Shown in pieces: positions 11,271 to 22,554 of a stretch of DNA of 49,981 nt; positions within the stretch are counted from its first letter, which is position 1; each line of letters opens with the position of its first letter. The DNA lies in contig MU405409.1 of NCBI GenBank assembly GCA_022836615.1, positions 1 to 49,981 on the forward strand. Direction: 5' to 3'. The position numbers were made by a program, and so were the translations under genes. The notes beneath the pieces are model-generated. The model did no database searches and had not been told where the DNA came from. It saw nothing but the letters and a program-made list of their open reading frames with translations. The stretch comes from Annulohypoxylon bovei var. microspora (taxonomy: Eukaryota; Ascomycota; Sordariomycetes; Xylariales; Hypoxylaceae).

Positions 11271-11453
11271 CTACTTCTTACCGCGGCAGCTGACACACTT
11301 CTCACCAACTGGAGTTGTGTGAGCCGGGGGAGCGTCCATAGCACCGATCAAGGGACAGCGTCCATAGACCGGAACCAAGGGACATTCGATGACCGTGCTA
11401 GAGTAGTTCTCGCGGTGGCCGCAGATGAAGAGCTTCTGTGGTTGGAAACACAT
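11271..11453 (-). CDS. Small Cys/His-containing hypothetical protein
   Basis: Starts at ATG 11453 and reads 60 aa (MCFQPQKLFICGHRE...). It has Cys at 2, a CGH motif, further paired Cys, and ends CVSCRGKK. The pattern MC...CGH...C...CVxC fits small fungal proteins that look zinc-binding; function unknown. The stop lies inside a good splice donor (GTAAGA, intron from 11281): joining 11453..11282 to 11215..11130 after acceptor TTCAG keeps the frame and gives 85 aa ending in a charged tail (MENKLKTKLEGK). I cannot tell which form is real. A second MC...CGH protein lies at 22555-23031. Confidence 0.45.
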   Translation of the reverse strand: MCFQPQKLFICGHRENYSSTVIECPLVPVYGRCPLIGAMDAPPAHTTPVGEKCVSCRGKK

Positions 11454-13047
11454 GGTGAATGCTGGAAAATATTATCTGGACTCGAAATGTGTTCTGTTCT
11501 TTTCTCTCTTGAAAGTAAGTGCTTGAAGAATACCTAAACTTGGTCAACCTGGGGTTCAACTCCTAGATTGAATAGTTGCGAAGCTTAGTGGTGAACGAAT
11601 AAAAATTTGAAACTGCTTGACCTCAGATGGATTCTTATACTCGTTGCTGGCATGGATTTTGACAATACGTATTGTTCTTCGCTAGTAAAAGAGCATTGTC
11701 CTAGCCTTCCTTTGAGATAATAAGGTCGCTCAGTTATACTATTAAGGGAGCTTTGTCTGATGCAGCTTACATGTGCTTGACTAGGTACCTACCTATGTTG
11801 AACTATTAGTTTTTACATTGTGCTTCATATTATGCAGTAAGTCTATTCATTTTCCCTTTATCCCTCTCGTTTATTGGAGACGACTCTATCAGAACATGAA
11901 GAAAAGACAATGATCACACGTTGAATTATTAAATTCATCCCTATCACAAGGGTATTAAAGGTAGGTACATACCATACAAGAGTATATAGGTAGGTGCCTT
12001 TCTTAAGACACCCGTAACCACCCGAATTAGCCCATAAAATCTACAAACCCTTCCTTTACTACCCCTACCTACCTACCTAACCTTGTTTGAAGTATACGTC
12101 ACAGGTCGGTATAATATGTATTTGGAACTCCAATAATAGAATCATAGCCGCACGTCTTGGCTTCGAATACCAGAAGCATTGCCACTTTTCTGTTGGAAGC
12201 GTAGGGGGTTAGGTACCTAGCTACCTTAGATACTGGAAAGGGGATCAAATGACACGCTTGACATGGAATTCTATCAAGACTACGATTTATTCTACAGTAG
12301 CGTTCTTTCAAATGCTACCATACTCCTTGAAGAAATATTTATGAACTTAGGTTAAGCTATGTAGTATACAAGGGAAGTACCATCTGTCCGAACTGAAATG
12401 ACTGTCTAATACGTTAGACCTCGGTCCATCCAGGGCTGACCCTCTGACAAATACTGAGCAGGTTACGATATCGCTCGTCTATTCCTAACCTGCAACTCGC
12501 TGCCGGGACTCTGGGCCGTCTCGGGGTGAGCCAGACTTATCCATTATCAGCACCTATACGGCCAGATCACCCCGGATTTCTAGCCTCATGGCCCCCTTTT
12601 GCACATTACCCCACAAAATGTGTCTTGCATACTGACTGCATTCTCGATATGCTATGCTTTCATTTACTTCCCATTGATATCAATTTAAACACAATGATTG
12701 ATTTGTTGTGAGGAGGATATGCCAGGGTATACCAGACTTTATCCGGAGGGCCTTTACCCGCTCGGTAGCCATCTCGCCGCGTCCAAAGATGTAAGGTCGT
12801 CATTGAGCATGATTCGATCGTTCGGCAAAGTAAACAATTAATTATATCCATTATACTTCTTTCAGAAGTATGTAGAAAGAGACTGTGCCTGTAAGAGCGA
12901 CGGCATTGACGCGCGTTCCCCCCTAGTTCCGTCTATATATGTTGAGCACGACGGAAGCTCAACCTCTACAACACTCAAGCTTAAATAAACTAAAGGCAGA
13001 TCTAATTAGTTCTCGATCAAAAATATTCCCTAATATACCTCGACAAA
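11454..13047. other. Intergenic spacer upstream of the AA9 gene
   Basis: About 1.6 kb with no supported gene; open frames at 12099-12311 and 12526-12851 look random. TAGGTA-family motifs occur near 11784, 11961, 12062-12080 and 12211. The right end is the AA9 promoter. Confidence 0.4.
12934..12940 (+). promoter_or_regulatory. Putative TATA box of the AA9 gene
   Basis: TATATAT lies 114 bp before the AA9 start codon, a plausible distance for a fungal core promoter with a short 5' leader. Called from sequence and position only. Confidence 0.35.
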
Positions 13048-13874
13048 ATGAAGGCGGTTACAACTCTCCTTGCTCTGGTGTCAGCCGTCCAGGCCCACTG
13101 TAAGTGATACCGGTTGCTACATAAGTCTCCAAAGACAAACCGACTGACGCGCTGCTCGCAGATACTTTCCCGGCCCTAGTTGCAGGAAGCGGTGCCACCA
13201 GCAATTGGGAATATGTGAGGAAGACGACCAACTATCAGAGCAATGGACCTGGTTCGTATTCCCCCGTCTCTCGCGTTGACCAGCTCGGTCGAACAGCATT
13301 GGTTAACTAAATTGAATGAACAGTCACCGATGTCACATCCGAGCAGTTCAGATGCTACCAACTCGCCGCCGGCAATGAGGGCGCGAAGACTATGACCGTA
13401 GCTGCCGGCTCGACTGTCGGTTTTACGGCCGAAGCCTCGGTATCGCACCCAGGAACCCTCCAATTCTACATGGCGAAGGTGCCCGCCGGACAGACAGCCG
13501 ATTCCTGGGATGGATCCGGAGCCGTATGGTTCAAGATCTTCTCGCAGGGCCCCAGCATCGCGCCCAGCGGCCTCACATGGCCAAGCCAGGGCGCCAAACA
13601 AGTGACGACCAAGATTCCCGAGTGCATTCCTGCAGGCGACTATCTCCTTCGCGTGGAGCACATCGCCCTTCACAGCGCTGGCTCGGTTGGTGGAGCTCAG
13701 ACTTACATCTCCTGCGCCCAGCTGACCGTCACTGGAGGCGGCAGCAAGACCCCGACTGACCTCGTCTCGTTCCCTGGAGCGTACAAAGCTACGGACCCTG
13801 GTCTTCTGATTAACATCTATTATCCCGTTCCTACATCTTACACCGCTCCCGGACCAGCTGTTTTCACTTGTTAG
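13048..13874 (+). CDS. AA9 lytic polysaccharide monooxygenase (former GH61)
   Basis: Three exons, join(13048..13099,13162..13251,13324..13874), 230 aa; introns of 62 nt (donor GTAAGT) and 72 nt (donor GTTCGT) keep the frame. A 16-residue signal peptide (MKAVTTLLALVSAVQA) is cut before His17, which becomes the N-terminal copper ligand. The second ligand is His89 in SHPGTLQFY and the axial Tyr is Tyr175 in AQTYISCAQ; His164 in EHIALHS is the second-sphere His. All AA9 active-site residues are thus present. The family is secreted and uses copper plus O2 or H2O2 to cleave cellulose or related glycans oxidatively. The enzyme is single-domain: no CBM1 module, ending at a C-terminal Cys. A small secreted protein gene lies convergent downstream. 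Confidence 0.95.
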
Positions 13875-14303
13875 TTTAGAATGTAGCGCGACGCCAATAT
13901 GCGGTACTCGTGGCCGAATAAATAACATTTGATAAAAACTGATAATTAACTAGTGAACTCTGTGTTGTGAAGATTGCTGATTTGAAGCAGTACCTGTTGT
14001 TTTTTTAAATTATTTTTCTGGAATAGCAGCGATGAGTAGCAAGCTTGGCTCAGAGTCACAATTAAAGGAGTCGTATCAATCTAACCGTTCCCAGAATGGA
14101 CAACTACGGTGACTAAAATGGTGAGGCACATTGGACTAGGTACCTAGGTATTTGAATTTTTTCTTCATTCCATCAAAATATAATTAATGCACATACTCGA
14201 AACTATCTCTTACTCCCGCTTCACCTCCAAACAAAAAGCATATGGTATCTAAGTGCTCCGTTGAGACAGGGGAACACCTTTCCCCCTCTAGCCTGCTACT
14301 CTC
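13875..14303. other. Spacer between convergent secreted-protein genes
   Basis: Holds the 3' ends of both genes and a 12-bp palindrome CTAGGTACCTAG at 14136-14147 followed by GTA. Nothing else seen. Confidence 0.4.
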
Positions 14304-14786
14304 TTAAGAAGTCGTAGCGTCGAAAGATAGGGCGGTTGATGCATTCCCGGCCTCATCCTCGTCTTGCTTGATGTTGTTGTCCAGCTTCTTCTGCTCCGCC
14401 GCCATATCACTCGTAACGTCGTCTCCCTGTGCCTGTTGGATCTTGAGGCGGAGAATGGTGGCCTCGAGCTTGAGGACCTTGTTCTTGATCTTGCCACGCT
14501 GGAGGGCCTCGGCAGCAGCGCCGGAGGCCCCGTCGATGGCGGGGTTGAAGGCCTCATCCTCGGCGTCGTTGCAGATGCTGTTGACCGACTTGAGGAAGTC
14601 GATATCGTCTGTATCGGCACTAGCCAGGTCGTTCTGGTCTAGTGCACTGAAGACCGCAAGGGCCTCGTTCTCTGCGTTACCGGCGACGCCTCCTGAGATG
14701 GAGATGTCGTTGTAGGTCTTCTGGGTGAAGACGCCGGCCTGGACCGCTGCAGCGGAGGCGGCAATAAGGGCAATAGAGAAACGCAT
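14304..14786 (-). CDS. Small secreted protein
   Basis: 160 aa from ATG 14786 (MRFSIALIAASAAAVQAGVF); the frame extends 19 codons further upstream, but the signal peptide decides this start. A typical cleavage site (AVQA-G) is followed by TQKTYNDISISGGVAGNAENEA. The remainder is Ala/Asp/Glu-rich and helical with a single Cys (SICND), containing a lysine-rich helix (RGKIKNKVLKLEATI) and an acidic, Lys-rich end. It resembles proteins commonly annotated only as small secreted protein in Sordariomycetes, with no known activity. Low Cys content argues against a disulfide-knotted effector. Convergent with the AA9 gene. Confidence 0.75.
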   Translation of the reverse strand: MRFSIALIAASAAAVQAGVFTQKTYNDISISGGVAGNAENEALAVFSALDQNDLASADTDDIDFLKSVNSICNDAEDEAFNPAIDGASGAAAEALQRGKIKNKVLKLEATILRLKIQQAQGDDVTSDMAAEQKKLDNNIKQDEDEAGNASTALSFDATTS

Positions 14787-16691
14787 AGTGAAGGATGGTT
14801 TGATGTGATAAGATGAGGAAGTCGAGTGATGATTGGTCGTCAACGACTGGATAGCTGGCTTATTCGGGGAAGCGTAGCAAAGAAAGTAGACCGAATTCGA
14901 GTGATGGCAAGAAACGAAAGGACAGCACAGCTGTACGAAAGAATGAAAGAGAAACAGAAGACTGGCTGTTTGATGTTTTGCGATGGAATGGTGAGAGAAG
15001 GGATTTGCGAATGGATGAGCGGGATATCGTAGATCTTATACGACTTGATCTTCATAAGATCTGGAAAATCATCTCGGCAATTTGTGGACCTCAGTCGTCG
15101 TGTTGGGAATTGTAACCGGAGCTACGAAGTCTCGTAAGCGGACCTGAACGAACACACTTGTGCTGGTTGAGTAGGTGTGCAACACGCTTTGCGTGAAGAA
15201 TTCCTTGGCTGAAACCCATGCCTCCTCTCACTCCCCGAAGTTTAGGGTCGAAAAGGCAGCTTAAGGAGTAATACCCGACAGAGCCAAGAGACGAACACCT
15301 CAAATGGCCGGGCGAACTAATGATACCCTGAGAGAATCCTCCATTAACGGGACGTATTATGAAGGGCTTTTTGGGGATCGCCTAGACGCTATCGTGAGGC
15401 TCTTCGAGCCCCTTGTCTCTCTCAGTTAGGAAATTTGGTAGGCTAAAGAGCTCGTATCATCTTGTTACTGCTATTCCTTGTTAGTAATCAGTATTTTGTA
15501 TCTTTAAGCTCGAAGATATGAATTTATCTCAAATTTAAAATATTATGACGATTGACCTACACATGTCATACAGAGGAAGAATAATGAGAGCTACGATGGC
15601 TAGGGAATTATGAAGGTTCTTCGTGTCGTCTGAAGTTGGACAGGGGGTGAAGAATGAGCCAGCGGCTAGTTTAAGCGAAAGAAGCTTGACTCCACTTTCT
15701 CTCGGTGGTTAACGAAACTGGCAGGATGTCCTGGTTACCCCTTGTCATCTCATAGAAGCTGAAGTCTTCTGTGGAAGCTTTGGGATAGAAGACTGGAGCT
15801 GTCTAGGTAACATCAAGGGGTAGCCCAAGTTTTAGAGCATGGCTTCGAGACAGACGACTAGATAATACCGCCAATATTTATTTACTCTTCTCCTTTAATC
15901 ATACCATCTCATCAGTTAATACCTAACGATTCTAAATCGGATTAAGTGCCGTTACGTTACGATTCTCAATTGTGAATCACTGCCAAGTCGGTTACAGGTA
16001 ATTACCTAGCATTAGATCGTATAGACCGTCGTTTTCTCGGAATGTTCGACGTAACGAGATGTTTCGGCCTTCTAATCGTAATAAGCACTATTATCGCAAA
16101 CTCGTGATGAGATCCTCTATGATCTATTTTTCCCTCTCGCCCCATTTTTACAATGCTAACCACCGCCTTTTACATAGCGCATACTTTCCAATCATTCACC
16201 CATACTTAATTCATTGGAGACAATGGATTAGGCGAGCAATGAAAACGATCTTGAGGCGAAAATGACAGGGTGTATGTGTCATCTGCAACAAATCGAAAGC
16301 ATTTATTATACGATTTTCTTTAGCAAGTGGCATATTTGATCTAGTCACATGGTGGTAAATACTAGCAGAGAATGAAAGAATGAGATTGATACAGGTGCTT
16401 TTGATAACAAGGTATGTCTCCGGCTGATTTATAAGTCGGTGATTTATAAGTCAATACTGATACCGGAGAGAAGGATAACACCGACTCTGATTATCGAGCT
16501 TTGGGGTTGGCTTCGCGGATCTATCGTCATACCCCTCAGATATGGCGACATCCTCCGTGATCTATAAGCCGATCCGGACGACCCAGAGTCCACATCATGA
16601 ACTTCCTACAAGAACGGCACGGGCATCCGCGAAGGAGCTTGACCTAGGATAGAGAGTAGAGAGTAGAAAGCAGACACTATACCTAGTAACC
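14787..16691. other. Intergenic spacer with a foldback structure
   Basis: About 1.9 kb without a supported gene. It has a 93-nt foldback at 15733-15825, and two direct copies of TGATTTATAAGTC at 16425-16437 and 16440-16452 upstream of the monooxygenase. Other open frames are short and lack coding character. Confidence 0.4.
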
Positions 16692-18029
16692 ATGGCTGAA
16701 CAACAACAGAAGAAGCAACTGCACCTAGGCGCTTTCATGCGCCCTGTGAGTTTGCACACTGGCGCGTGGAGATATCCAGGTGCCTATCCCGATGCCAACT
16801 TCAACTTTCAGCATATCAAGTCATTCGCGCAAAAGTTAGAAGCTGCCAAGTTCGATGCCTTCTTCATGGCCGACCATCTAGCTGTGTTGAACATGCCGAT
16901 CGAAGCTCTTCGGCGAAGTCACACCGTAACATCATTCGAGCCATTCACTCTGCTATCAAGTCTAGCCGCCGTGACCGATCGCATTGGTCTCGTTGCTACC
17001 GCCTCGACAACTTACGACCACGCTTATCATATCGCGCGACGCTTTGCGTCCCTCGACCACCTGAGCGGTGGACGTGCCGGTTGGAACATCGTCACAACTG
17101 CCAACCCCGACTCGGCGCGCAACTTTGGTCAGGCGGAGCATAAAGAGCACGGCGAACGCTACGCTCGAGCTCGTGAATTCTACGACGTAGTGACGGGACT
17201 ATGGGATAGTTTTGCTGACGATGCCTTCGTACGCAACGTCGAAACTGGCATATTCTTCGAACCCGAGCGGATGCATGTGCTTGACCATCACGGGCCCGAG
17301 CTCGACGTTAGGGGTCCCTTGAACATTGAGCGACCTCCTCAGGGGTGGCCGGTGATCGTGCAAGCTGGACAATCAGAACCCGGGAAACAATTAGCTGCTG
17401 AGACGGCCGAGGTAGTGTTCTGCGCCCCGCGGACTCTTGAGGCCGGCAAGCAATTTTTCAAGGACGTCAAGGGACGGCTTGCCGCGGTGGGTCGCAAACC
17501 CGATGATATGAAGTTGCTGCCTGCCGCCTTTGTGGTCATTGGAGATACTGCCGACGAGGCTCAAGCGAAACGACTGAAGCTAGACAGCCTTGTTCACTAT
17601 GACAGCTCAGTCGCCTCGCTCTCTATTGCACTTGGTTGCGACGCTTCCAAGTTGGACCCAGATAGCCCTTTACCGACAGATCTTCCCGAGACGAATGCAA
17701 GCAAGTCAGGTCGTGAAGGAGTTCTGAAGCTCGCGGCAACAGAGGGACTGACTGTTCGCCAACTTGCACAGAGATATGGCGGTTATTCAGGTCTCGCTTT
17801 TGTTGGTACAGTAGAGACGGTCGCTGATGAAATGGAGCAGTGGCTCGTACAAGAGGGCTCGGACGGTTTCAATGTCGTCTTTCCCTTCTTGCCCCAAGGT
17901 CTCGATGATGTCGTTGAACGCTTGATCCCTGAGCTACAGCGACGAGGCATCTTCCGGAAGGATTACGAGGGAACGACTCTACGTGAACACCTAGGTCTCA
18001 AACGCCCTCAGAACAAGTTCTTCCCCTGA
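16692..18029 (+). CDS. FMN-dependent monooxygenase, nitrilotriacetate/sulfonate (NtaA/SnaA/SoxA) type
   Basis: Intronless 445-aa gene with ATG 16692 in a strong context (ACCATGG). Family marks of the flavin-dependent, bacterial-luciferase-like TIM barrel: N-terminal strand HLGAFMRPV, FDAFFMADHLAV near residues 54-65, LSSLAAVTDRIGLVATAST, then SGGRAGWNIVTTANPD at 125-140, which is the flavin-phosphate region, and PVIVQAGQSEPG. Length matches the family (about 430-460). These enzymes oxygenate amines, thiophenes or similar small compounds using FMNH2 supplied by a separate reductase; no reductase is nearby, and the substrate is unknown. The family is mainly bacterial, so an old horizontal transfer is possible; lack of introns is consistent but not proof. 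Confidence 0.9.
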   Translation: MAEQQQKKQLHLGAFMRPVSLHTGAWRYPGAYPDANFNFQHIKSFAQKLEAAKFDAFFMADHLAVLNMPIEALRRSHTVTSFEPFTLLSSLAAVTDRIGLVATASTTYDHAYHIARRFASLDHLSGGRAGWNIVTTANPDSARNFGQAEHKEHGERYARAREFYDVVTGLWDSFADDAFVRNVETGIFFEPERMHVLDHHGPELDVRGPLNIERPPQGWPVIVQAGQSEPGKQLAAETAEVVFCAPRTLEAGKQFFKDVKGRLAAVGRKPDDMKLLPAAFVVIGDTADEAQAKRLKLDSLVHYDSSVASLSIALGCDASKLDPDSPLPTDLPETNASKSGREGVLKLAATEGLTVRQLAQRYGGYSGLAFVGTVETVADEMEQWLVQEGSDGFNVVFPFLPQGLDDVVERLIPELQRRGIFRKDYEGTTLREHLGLKRPQNKFFP

Positions 18030-20031
18030 TTACAGGGGGCGGGCGATAATAGTTCCAATTTACCAGACACATTAATTGAGAATATGATATTAGTTAAAAC
18101 GTAAAGGGTAAATTATCATCAGAACTCTATCGTCTTTGACACGTTCGAAGCCACAGTGGACAGACTATAGAAATACAATTCCCTTAACGAACCAAAACAT
18201 CCCCATCTATATCATCGTGACGGAGTTACCATTCACGATGAACCCCCATACATCTAGGTATCGTAGAAAATCGCAAGACCTAAGATGAGCCCTATAAATC
18301 GATCCCGTAATGTTCCCGATATGTTTGATCATGGTGCTAGAGTAAGGATTATGCTCCAAATGCTAATCTGTTAGCTATTTCCCTACGCCATGTCTTTTGA
18401 TAAATACATACAAGGGTCAATAGGATGAGGCTCAGGTGGAGGAGGATCATTTTTATCGGAATTTTCGTTAGGATTTCCTGGAATGCCGTAATGATCTTTT
18501 TCTTTGACTAGTGCCATGATTTGTAACGATGTTTATCGCAGGATAGTTATAATTATTGGTAGCTGTCTTCTGATTCTCGGTTCAATTTGGGATCAAATGA
18601 AGTGTTGTTTAGTTTAGTTTGTGGTTTTTGTCAAGAATTCTACTTGGGGGACAACTTGAATATATAGACTATCAAAGTACATGGATATTTGGCACGTAAT
18701 GCTACGCAATTGAGTTCATTCTACCTTTTGCGACGACTCGCAAGCGCCGTGATGTCGTAGAAGACCATGTTCGCACTTCAGTGTAAAGGCGCGACTAGTT
18801 AATAGCGAACCCTTCCATGCCCTGCGCAAATGCGAGGAATGAGTCATAAGTTCCAAGGTTTATGATAATTACCTTTCAAAATTGAAACTTTTTATTAGAT
18901 TATTACTTAAATATTATAAACTAACTATACTTACCTACCTAGGTACTTAACCCAGTCTGTTGTCTTTAGTAAACATAGGTATTATTCTGCCTACCTGGTA
19001 GTTACCTCTTAAGTCCTAGGTAGTTTACAAGTTATAATACAAACTACAGACACAAATGCCATTAAATAACCATTTACTTTTTAATTCATTCATCAACGTA
19101 GTGATCGTGTTAAGTAATTAGCTTCAAAACTACATAAGGTCATAATTAGTTAGGTAGCTTCGCAAAAAATTTATATGTATTTCTTTAAGTCCTTAAGACA
19201 AAACTCATACTAAGTTTTAAGCGTGTTTTATCTATACTTTGATTATAAAACACTAAGACATTAAATCCCGAGAAAAGAATTGGTGTTTTAATAAAAACTC
19301 TTGTTTTGCCCCTTTTTAATATCGTTAAACTTAGGTACTTACCTAGGTAGGGAGAGGTGGTAGGATGACTTTCGCTTGAAGTCACATGTACTTTGACAAG
19401 TCCCCGTTGAGTATAAATTTCTAGTCCCAACTCTCGCACATAGGTAAGGTAACTACCTATATATCTCTATATCAGTATTAATTGGGCTGTACATAATGCC
19501 CTTTGCCTCTCGGTTGGTCGTTATGACCCTTACATCACGGAGTCTTTCTGTCACAGATCTGGGCTACCTTGGGGGATTCCGTAGCGTCATCTTTATCCGA
19601 TCATTTCACAGTGCTTCTACATGAAAAACTCGAACTGGTAATGGATCTGCCCACTTATGTGAGGGCTATCTGGTGATAATGTCACATTGGTGCTGACCAC
19701 GGCGCATTTGCGTCGGAGGAGTTACAGTAGCTTATAAGTGAAACCCTCCATTAGCCTTAGGAGTGAATCACATCAAGCCTATTGGTGGAATTATAGGCTG
19801 ACAGAGAAGAAAAGTGCAATTTTATGTAGGGTTTCGTCACTCATTTGCGCAACTCATCGGTTCGTCGCGCAAATGCGTGAGGCTCTAAGAAATCGGCTCA
19901 GGTAGGTGGGTAGTAAGCCGACTTAGATATAACATTGAAATACAAGCCTCTCCCAAAGTAAATCAGCAATGTTACTAAGTAAGAATCTTGCATTTATTTT
20001 TGATCAACTTCTAGGGACATAGAAGAAAGAT
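18030..20031. other. Intergenic spacer, mostly AT-rich
   Basis: About 2 kb. It contains a possible 44-codon minus-strand gene (18383-18517, separate entry), an AT-rich middle (18880-19330) with TAGGTA motifs, and four copies of a GCGCAAATGCG-like word (18824, 19702, 19842, 19867), two of which form a hairpin. No other credible gene. Confidence 0.4.
18383..18517 (-). CDS. Possible 44-aa small protein
   Basis: Reads from ATG 18517 to TAG 18383: MALVKEKDHYGIPGNPNEN, then an Asp/Pro-rich stretch (NDPPPPEPHPIDP) and a short end with one Cys. Hydrophilic, no signal peptide. The composition is unlike random AT-rich spacer and resembles a real small protein, but there is no homology evidence and the length is well within chance. 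Confidence 0.25.
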   Translation of the reverse strand: MALVKEKDHYGIPGNPNENSDKNDPPPPEPHPIDPCMYLSKDMA

Positions 20032-22212
20032 ATGGAACCCTCGTCGCGAGATTTAAATACACCTTGCTTGCCGGTCAAACCAGTCGAAAATACTCTATTA
20101 ACCGCAGGATACCGACCCGAAGCAAATAAGAGCACCAGTCTGCCTACCCTGGCACGGATTAAAAGCTTTGAGCACCGGTTTCGCACCTCCTCGGCTAGGT
20201 CCGATACTTCTAGCCTCGCCGACAGTGTATTCGACCATTCCCCAGCCGCAACTGTATGCTCGGCGATAAGCTCAATTTCACTTAGGGAGTACAATTTCTC
20301 AGAGGCACGTGCTGCTGAGCTGCGCGAAAATACATCTAGTTGTCGTGGCAGCAGTAATTTGTCTCGCCTGCCGGAATCAAGGTAAGTAGAACTTTTCCAT
20401 CAATCGAGTCACCCTTTTCCTATCTATACTCATAATCCACAATATAAAGACGACTTACCATGGGGATACATAGGGACTTTCCATCTTCATCATCTTCGAG
20501 TCTCAAAATACCTCAAAATTCGGTCGAAATTCCTACAGATGGTCCTGTAAACAATATATCTAAAGACCAACCAAATTGTGATATCTATAACCACCGTCAG
20601 GAGAGGCCCGACGACGCAGAGAGCGAACTTGATAACTTTGACACCGAGGACGAAGACAACGAACACAATGAATGGAGCGGAGAACCTGATAGGGTAGAGG
20701 CGGCCGTACTCGCTCACGTGGAAGATCTAGGGTTTGCTACTTGGTTGATTATGAAAATACACAGAGATCAGGTTCACAGCGAAGCTCAGATGATTGGCGG
20801 CTGGCAGAAAGGTATGCTATATTGCCAGGCATCCCCGGAGTCTGGTGGGGGTCGACAGTCATATTCGAACTCGGATGGAAGTGAACCTTCTGCAAGTCCT
20901 CGTAAGCGGAAACGGCATTACGTTTCCAACGACAAAGACCCTGATGATGCAGATGGAGAGGAGAGGCATGGCGGCGAGGGTGGTAGGTCTCCCGAGGACT
21001 ATGATGAAGGGGGAGTCTCACGAGAACCCAGTTCCCAATATGCTTGCCCCTTTAACAAGTCAGATCCAGCCCGATTTTGCGTCAATCCCAATACTGGAAA
21101 TCAATTCCGAGTGTGTGAGTCAGGGTTTAAGTCTATTCAGCGGCTAAAGTGAGTCCACTCATCATGACATCGGATAACGCGATACTGATGCCAATACTAG
21201 GGAACATATCAAAAGAAAGCATGTACTCATTTACTGCAAACGTTGCTTCAAAGATTTCTCAGGCGATAAAAAAACACTCGCAGAGCGTATCGCCGAGCTG
21301 GACAACCATAGTCAACAGCCGGAGCATTGCGCCCTCAGCGACTCTAGGACGATAGATTTCAGTCTGGGACTGAGCCTGGAACGGTGGTGGCTGTTGGCGG
21401 AATCTGGCGGTAGGGGAAAGTCTTTGCGAAGGACATTTGATATGGAGAAATGGTTCAATATATGGAAAATAATCTACCCAGGGACGCCCCATCCCGACCA
21501 TCCTTGTGAGTCCTCAGGTATAGGTAATAGACTGTTCTGATGCTGACATTTGAACTGCCTGGTAGGGGCTGAGCGAACCATCCACGGGTTGAAGCCACAA
21601 CCGGTGTCAGGCAATAATCAGAATTTCCTTAACCTTTTCGAGTCGTCCCTAGACCATTATATCGATTCCGGGAACATTCGGTTTATGCCAGGAGAGGAAC
21701 TAATTATGAAGGATCGCTTGAAATCATTGGTGCGAAAAGTATTTAACGTCCACATGAGTTTGAGTGAACCGCCATCTTTAGCAAACACCTCCTCCAATGG
21801 TCGAACGGAAACTCGAATAACCACAGCCTCGACGCCAATTCTGGAGAGTCAGGACGTGATGGCCGTGGCACAACGACAAATGTCAGATCCAATGAACAGC
21901 CATGGCAGCCAAGCATTGCGAGTGCCAAAGTCTCATCCAACCGTACCAATGGACATGAATGCGCAACCAAGATTTCCCATTCTCACACAGCATATTTCAC
22001 CTAATATAGCCTTTGAACCATCAAATTTCCATGACTACGGAGGGGGCCAGTTGGCAAGAGTTCCAGCAGCTTTATCTGCCCCTCCTCAAGCCATGCCGCA
22101 ACAGAGGTTCAATTTCTATGTGGGTGATGACTGGTCTAGCCTTCCATTCCATCTGTCAGAGAATCCCGAGGACCAGGACATCTTATACCTGCAGCAAGAT
22201 GAGTCTAACTAG
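20032..22212 (+). CDS. Fungal C2H2-like zinc-finger protein
   Basis: Four exons, join(20032..20381,20450..21148,21201..21505,21566..22212), 666 aa; introns of 68, 52 and 60 nt with GTAAGT or GTGAGT donors keep phase throughout. The exon-2 acceptor could instead be at 20473 without changing frame. About residues 1-200 are low-complexity, Ser- and acid-rich. A basic patch SPRKRKRHY precedes the conserved core: YACPFNKSDPARF, then Cys, then KEHIKRKHVLIYCKRCF with a downstream His and Cys, forming a C2H2-like unit, then WFNIWKIIYPGTPHPDHPWAE, a hallmark of this Pezizomycotina family. The C-terminus is disordered and Met/Pro-rich. Function is unknown; a nuclear or signalling role is only inferred. 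Confidence 0.8.
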
Positions 22213-22554
22213 GCCTCGAAAATAGGACTTCACCCGTATCAATAGCCTCTCCTTTATTCTCTTTCTTATTTTCCCTCAGAAACCTTTCGAATATTCAACA
22301 TACTAGTTCATGTTTAGACCCAATCTCAACTGACAGAGCAAGATGTAACTTCGGGGGGTAAATTGGGGGATGCCTGCGGATTTGAATCTTGAATTTTGTA
22401 CTTGATAGCAGTTTTCTTTCATTGTCTACAGCGACACTAACCACGGCTATCTATAAAATGATTTTATGGTTATCGGTTTTCTTCATTTTATGCTGGATAG
22501 GTTCCATGAGAAGCAATTTGCTACGTCTTTACAAAATAATAGATCGTGTTTTTT
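22213..22554. other. Spacer between convergent genes
   Basis: 3' ends of the C2H2-like gene and the Cys-rich small protein. T-rich around 22550. Nothing else seen. Confidence 0.4.

Noticed and set aside
13176..13928. 250-codon minus-strand frame
   Set aside because: Antisense to the AA9 exons and spans its intron.
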